From NCBI GenBank assembly GCA_004193285.1, contig SECP01000028.1, positions 46,038 to 110,037 of the forward strand: a DNA stretch of 64,000 bases, written 5' to 3'. The translations under genes were made by a program, and so were the position numbers. The notes under the pieces are model-generated. The model saw nothing but the letters and a program-made list of their open reading frames with translations. It had not been told where the DNA came from and made no database searches. How positions within the stretch are numbered: position 1 is the first letter of the stretch; the number at the start of each line of letters is the position of its first letter. Of the stretch, positions 60,894-64,000 are shown piece after piece. The stretch comes from Myxococcales bacterium (GTDB lineage Bacteria > Myxococcota_A > Polyangia > Polyangiales > Polyangiaceae).

Positions 60894-62534
60894 ATGCTCG
60901 CGGCTTTGTTCGACCAGGGTCGCGGAGGGGGGACGCAGAGCGATCCTGCGCTCGAGCCGAGCGAGGTCGGCGGTCATACGCTCCTTCAGCGTCGCTTGGC
61001 GCTGTACGGTAAGGCGCTAGTCGTCCAGAGCGTCCTCTATTGGTTGATCTACGCCACCATCTGGGGGCCGACGGTCGGCTTCACGCGCTCCCTCCGGCAC
61101 CTCGCGTCATGGGACGTGTTCCTACTCACGGCCATCTATTCGCTGTACTGGCTCGTGGCGCGCGGAAAGCCGCGCTCCACGGCCGTGCTGCTCGCCGCGG
61201 ACGTAGTCGGGAGCCTCGCGATCGGAATCGACAACGTCTTTCTGATGCTGGGCGACCTGGGCACGATTTCCGGGGTGTTCGAGAACCTGATCGGCTTCAT
61301 CTGCATCTTACTTTTGCGTTCCTTGATCGTTCCCAGCACGGTCAAGCGCACTCTGTTGTGTGGCGTCCTGATGTCGGGCCCGACCATCCTCGGGGTAGTG
61401 CTCGGCTCCCACCGCTTCGACGACCAGTCGCTGTCGTGGATTACCATGCTGGGCTTCAGCATCAACTGGTCGGTGATCGCGCTGATCTTTTCCGGTGTCG
61501 CCTCCGCTACGCTCTACGGTCTACGGCGCGAAGTCCGAGACGCGCGAAGGTTGGGGCAGTACACCTTGGGCGAGAAGCTCGGCGAGGGCGGCATGGGGGT
61601 AGTCTACCGCGCCAGCCACGCGATGCTGCGCCGCCCAACTGCGATCAAGCTCCTGGCGGATGGAGGCGGCGGGAGCCTTGCTCGCTTCGAGCAGGAGGTC
61701 CATCTACTCGCCGGCCTCAACCACCCCAATATCGTAACGGTTCACGACTACGGTCGCACTGCCGACGGCTCTTTCTACTACGCGATGGAGCTGCTCGAGG
61801 GAATGGACCTGGAGAAGCTGGTCGCAGCCGACGGGCCGCAGTCTGCGGAGCGAGTCATCCACATCGTCAGGCAGGTCGCGCGTGGCCTGCACGAGGCGCA
61901 CGACGTAGGTCTCGTGCATCGAGACATCAAGCCGGCGAACATCTTCCTGTGCCGGCGGTGGGGCGAGCCAGACGCGGTGAAGGTCCTCGACTTCGGGCTC
62001 GCCAAAAGCAGCGCGTCTCCACCCACCGAGCTATCGGCTCACAACGTGGTGCTCGGCACGCCACTCTACATCTCTCCCGAATCTTTGAATGGGGGAGCTC
62101 CGGTCGACGCGCGCAGTGACATCTACTCTCTGGGCGCAGTCGCCTACTTCATGCTCACCGCGGAGCCAGTGTTCCTGGGTAGCACCGTCGTCCAAGTCTG
62201 TTTACAACACCTGAGCTCGACTCCCGAGGCGCCGAGCGAGCGGTTGGGCCGCGCCGTGCCGGCTGACCTCGAGGCGGTCGTGCTTCGGTGCTTGGCGAAG
62301 TCGAGGGCAGATCGCTACCCCAGCGCAGCGGAGCTGGAGCGCGCGCTCGCAGCGTGCGCCGCCGCCGATGAGTGGAGCTCTGCCCGCGCGCAAGCCTGGT
62401 GGGAGCTGCAAGCTGACACCGCTCCCACGCGCGAAGTCGACCCCGCGGGCCGCACGGTCGAGATCGACCCCACCACCCGGCAGGCCGTGCTTCCTGCTGC
62501 CCCGGGCTTGCCACTCGCGCGGGCGCGGGAGTAA
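60894..62534 (+). CDS. Ser/Thr protein kinase with N-terminal membrane domain (second paralogue)
   Basis: 546 residues from ATG 60894. Five to six membrane segments (about 30-215), then a kinase: LGEGGMGVVYR, AIKLL, HRDIKPANIF, LDFGLAK, SPE in YISPESL. Same membrane-first order and very similar kinase text (SHAMLRRPTAIKLL, MELLEGMDLEKLV) as 13560-15284. No partner gene adjacent. Confidence 0.92.
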   Translation: MLAALFDQGRGGGTQSDPALEPSEVGGHTLLQRRLALYGKALVVQSVLYWLIYATIWGPTVGFTRSLRHLASWDVFLLTAIYSLYWLVARGKPRSTAVLLAADVVGSLAIGIDNVFLMLGDLGTISGVFENLIGFICILLLRSLIVPSTVKRTLLCGVLMSGPTILGVVLGSHRFDDQSLSWITMLGFSINWSVIALIFSGVASATLYGLRREVRDARRLGQYTLGEKLGEGGMGVVYRASHAMLRRPTAIKLLADGGGGSLARFEQEVHLLAGLNHPNIVTVHDYGRTADGSFYYAMELLEGMDLEKLVAADGPQSAERVIHIVRQVARGLHEAHDVGLVHRDIKPANIFLCRRWGEPDAVKVLDFGLAKSSASPPTELSAHNVVLGTPLYISPESLNGGAPVDARSDIYSLGAVAYFMLTAEPVFLGSTVVQVCLQHLSSTPEAPSERLGRAVPADLEAVVLRCLAKSRADRYPSAAELERALAACAAADEWSSARAQAWWELQADTAPTREVDPAGRTVEIDPTTRQAVLPAAPGLPLARARE

Positions 62535-62596
62535 CCGTCAATTTCGTCTCGTGCAGTGGGCATATTCTTCCGCCCCGCGGAAGGAGCGGCGAAGCG

Positions 62597-63082
62597 CTAG
62601 TCCAGACCGAGTACTACGGCTACCGCCTCCCGCACTTGCTCGACGAGTGCGGGGTCCATGTACTTGTACTCGTCCGGGATATCCAAAACGTGAAGCGGTT
62701 TCTGCTGGATGGTGGTCGTAAAGTCAGCCAGCAACCTGGACTTGTGCTTCTCTTCCATCACGAAGATCACGTCTGCCCAGCGGACGTCTTCGACGGACAC
62801 CTTGCGTCGAGCGGATGAGCTGGTCCCGGCGGACCGAACCGAGAGCGCAGGGTGCTTGCGCCAGACAGCCTCCGCAGTTGGGCTGCGCCACTGGTTTTTG
62901 CTGCAGATGAAAAGCACATTTCGCTTCCCGTCAGCTGGCGCTTCTGAGTGCTGTCTTGCCAAGAGGTCTCCAGTGGTACGCGGGTACTCGAAGCCCAGCT
63001 TGTTCGCACGAGCGAGCTTGGCGGACCGCGTGTAGACGAGCTTCCAACGCTTCTCCCGCGGCCAATCGTCCTTGCGTGCCAT
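62597..63082 (-). CDS. LMW protein-tyrosine-phosphatase-like protein with N-terminal extension
   Basis: 161 residues from ATG 63082. Active site CSKNQWRS (C-x5-R-S) in VLFICSKNQWRSPTAEAV and a likely general-acid Asp in DIPDEYKY. A 53-residue basic N-terminal extension precedes the fold. Upstream gene is 28 bases away. Confidence 0.85.
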   Translation of the reverse strand: MARKDDWPREKRWKLVYTRSAKLARANKLGFEYPRTTGDLLARQHSEAPADGKRNVLFICSKNQWRSPTAEAVWRKHPALSVRSAGTSSSARRKVSVEDVRWADVIFVMEEKHKSRLLADFTTTIQQKPLHVLDIPDEYKYMDPALVEQVREAVAVVLGLD

Positions 63083-63110
63083 GCTGCTTCCTCGAGCTCG
63101 ATGCGTTGCG

Positions 63111-63566
63111 CTAAGCGCCGGCCAGAGCTCGGCGCTCCAGGTCGTCGATTGTGCCGTAGATGTCGGCGTTGTCCGAGATAACCAACGCACCTGCGTTGAC
63201 CGGAACTGGGAGCTCTCGGATGCCGGAGAGGAGCTGGTTCAGTTTGGGTCCAGGCTCCGCCAGCGCTTCGGACCGACAGTAGACGACGACGAGCTGATTA
63301 CCGTCGATATCGGTCGCAACCCTCCCGCGCAGGAAACCACCATAATCCGGCTCATCATCGAGAATGTACTCGAACCCGCGAGGAACGTTCGCCGCGTGAG
63401 CTCGCCTTGCGTCGTGGAGACGACCGTCAGGGAAGATCCAGAACACGAAGTCCGGATCGCGATGAGTGAACTCCTTGATCGCGCTGCGGCGGCCGCGAAA
63501 CCGCGCCGACAAGAACGGAAAGTGCGCCGAGGCCTCTGAGCGGGAAATGGAACCGAGCGAAAGCAA
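63111..63566 (-). CDS. Hypothetical protein, pair with phosphatase-like gene
   Basis: 151 residues from ATG 63566. Contains RDPDFVFWIFPDGRLHDARRAHAANVPRG and DEPDYGGFLRGRVATDI. No known family. Same strand and short gap to the phosphatase gene imply one unit. Confidence 0.65.
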   Translation of the reverse strand: MLSLGSISRSEASAHFPFLSARFRGRRSAIKEFTHRDPDFVFWIFPDGRLHDARRAHAANVPRGFEYILDDEPDYGGFLRGRVATDIDGNQLVVVYCRSEALAEPGPKLNQLLSGIRELPVPVNAGALVISDNADIYGTIDDLERRALAGA

Positions 63567-63688
63567 AGGATCCCTCCAAACGTAACGCCGTGGAGCGCCG
63601 GGCGCATCAGGAAAACCACGAGCTCGGCTGCCTGTATCAACCGATTGCTTGCCGCGCGGCGCTTCAAGTTTTCAGGATGTTGGCGGGC

Positions 63689-63785
63689 ATCAGGAACCGC
63701 GGATATTCGGTGAAGTTCACCGGTGAAAACCGCACCTGAGAGCGGTGAAGTTCACCGGTGACGGTGGGCATCAGGACGCGGATTT
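63689..63785. repeat. IS21-end repeats with palindromes
   Basis: Two exact 19-base copies of CGGTGAAGTTCACCGGTGA (63708-63726 and 63743-63761), each containing GGTGAA-G-TTCACC, within an about 80-base partial duplication marked by GCATCAGGA at 63689 and 63769. Lies at the end of the IstB gene, as expected for IS21 ends. Confidence 0.75.
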
Positions 63786-64000
63786 CTTGCCGCGGCGACT
63801 GGAGCGGGCGGCAGTAAGCTCTTTGGCCTCCTTGAGCCGGTAGCTGTCGGCGTCGATGTCGATCACCTCCGCACGATGAATGAGGCGGTCGACCAGCGTG
63901 ACGACGCACGCCGCGTGCGGAAAGACCTCGCCCCATTCGGAGAAGGCCTTGTTGGTGCTGAGCACGATGGGCTTGCCGGCGTCGTAGCGACGGGTCACCA
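63771..64000 (-). CDS. istB: IstB, IS21-family transposition helper ATPase (partial)
   Basis: C-terminal 76 residues only; the gene runs off the right edge. Visible family text: STNKAFSEWGEVF, VDRLIHRAEVIDIDADSYRLKE. The end of an IS21 element, whose transposase (IstA) would lie beyond the window. Confidence 0.85.
   Translation of the reverse strand, partial: VTRRYDAGKPIVLSTNKAFSEWGEVFPHAACVVTLVDRLIHRAEVIDIDADSYRLKEAKELTAARSSRRGKKSAS

Noticed and set aside
63664..63936. 90-codon minus-strand frame over the IS end
   Set aside because: Overlaps IstB in another frame and carries the terminal repeats; IstB is the recognised product.

Overview
The window is 64 kb of high-GC DNA that reads as chromosome of a myxobacterium, most likely the Polyangia/Sorangium side of Myxococcota. 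This is inferred from gene content, not from a marker gene. The signs are many Ser/Thr protein kinases mixed with two-component proteins and a SpoIIE-type phosphatase, several ECF sigma/anti-sigma pairs, lipoproteins with long Gly/Ser/Ala linkers, a protease with a MYXO-CTERM-like tail, a CGNG...C disulfide repeat joined to a C-type lectin, and a paired DUF1592/DUF1552 unit. No rRNA or tRNA gene was recognised, and there is no CRISPR array. The only transposon gene is part of an IS21 helper ATPase at the right edge.

Layout. 0-5 kb: a family 3 pectate lyase lipoprotein, a hybrid histidine kinase and a tagaturonate-epimerase-like protein, which together suggest pectin/galacturonate use. 5-8.4 kb: a three-gene cassette (exported barrel-like protein, ECF sigma factor, membrane protein with a C-terminal helical repeat) plus a beta-propeller lipoprotein. 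8.4-15.3 kb: a GYF_2-type membrane protein, a SpoIIE/PP2C-like phosphatase, an NtrC-type regulator, a REC-HPt hybrid without an ATPase domain, and a membrane-first Ser/Thr kinase. 15.3-28 kb: mostly housekeeping and stress genes: a linalool-dehydratase-like protein, hflK-hflC, a YyaL-type thioredoxin-domain protein, ECF sigma with a ZAS/NrsF-like anti-sigma, an orphan DNA methyltransferase, a matrixin-like protease, a DRE-TIM synthase and a radical SAM/B12 protein. 28.1-29.75 kb: a large repeat array between two convergent genes. 29.75-34 kb: outer membrane protein, TonB-like protein, and the tight queD-tlpA-bfd-ttcA operon. 34-40 kb: DUF1592/DUF1552 pair, then a second copy of the sigma cassette. 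40-48 kb: LysR/GST/PPOX genes, a Ser/Thr kinase, an M28 peptidase and a lectin. 48-59.5 kb: an accessory-looking stretch with five GNAT acetyltransferases, an APH-like phosphotransferase, a beta-helix lipoprotein, DUF3606, a YiiX-like hydrolase, TetR control of a fused dehydrogenase gene and a quinone reductase. 59.5-64 kb: a lipoprotein, a second membrane-first Ser/Thr kinase, an LMW-phosphatase-like gene pair and the IS21 end.

Most notable. (1) The 1.5 kb array at about 28.19-29.72 kb is built of CGTGA boxes spaced mostly 10 bp (sometimes 15 bp) apart, close to the DNA helical repeat. It is interrupted by at least four copies of a separate module of about 90 bp, and it carries no believable gene. 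(2) The sigma cassette is present twice (5.0-7.5 and 37.5-39.7 kb) with the same gene order and overlap style, and looks like a conserved, poorly described signalling unit. (3) The gene at 55.09-56.69 kb fuses a saccharopine-dehydrogenase-like protein to an F420/NADP-oxidoreductase-like domain that appears to have lost about 40 residues inside its Rossmann fold. Many start codons here are GTG or TTG; where the first possible start looked wrong, the chosen start is explained in the entry.
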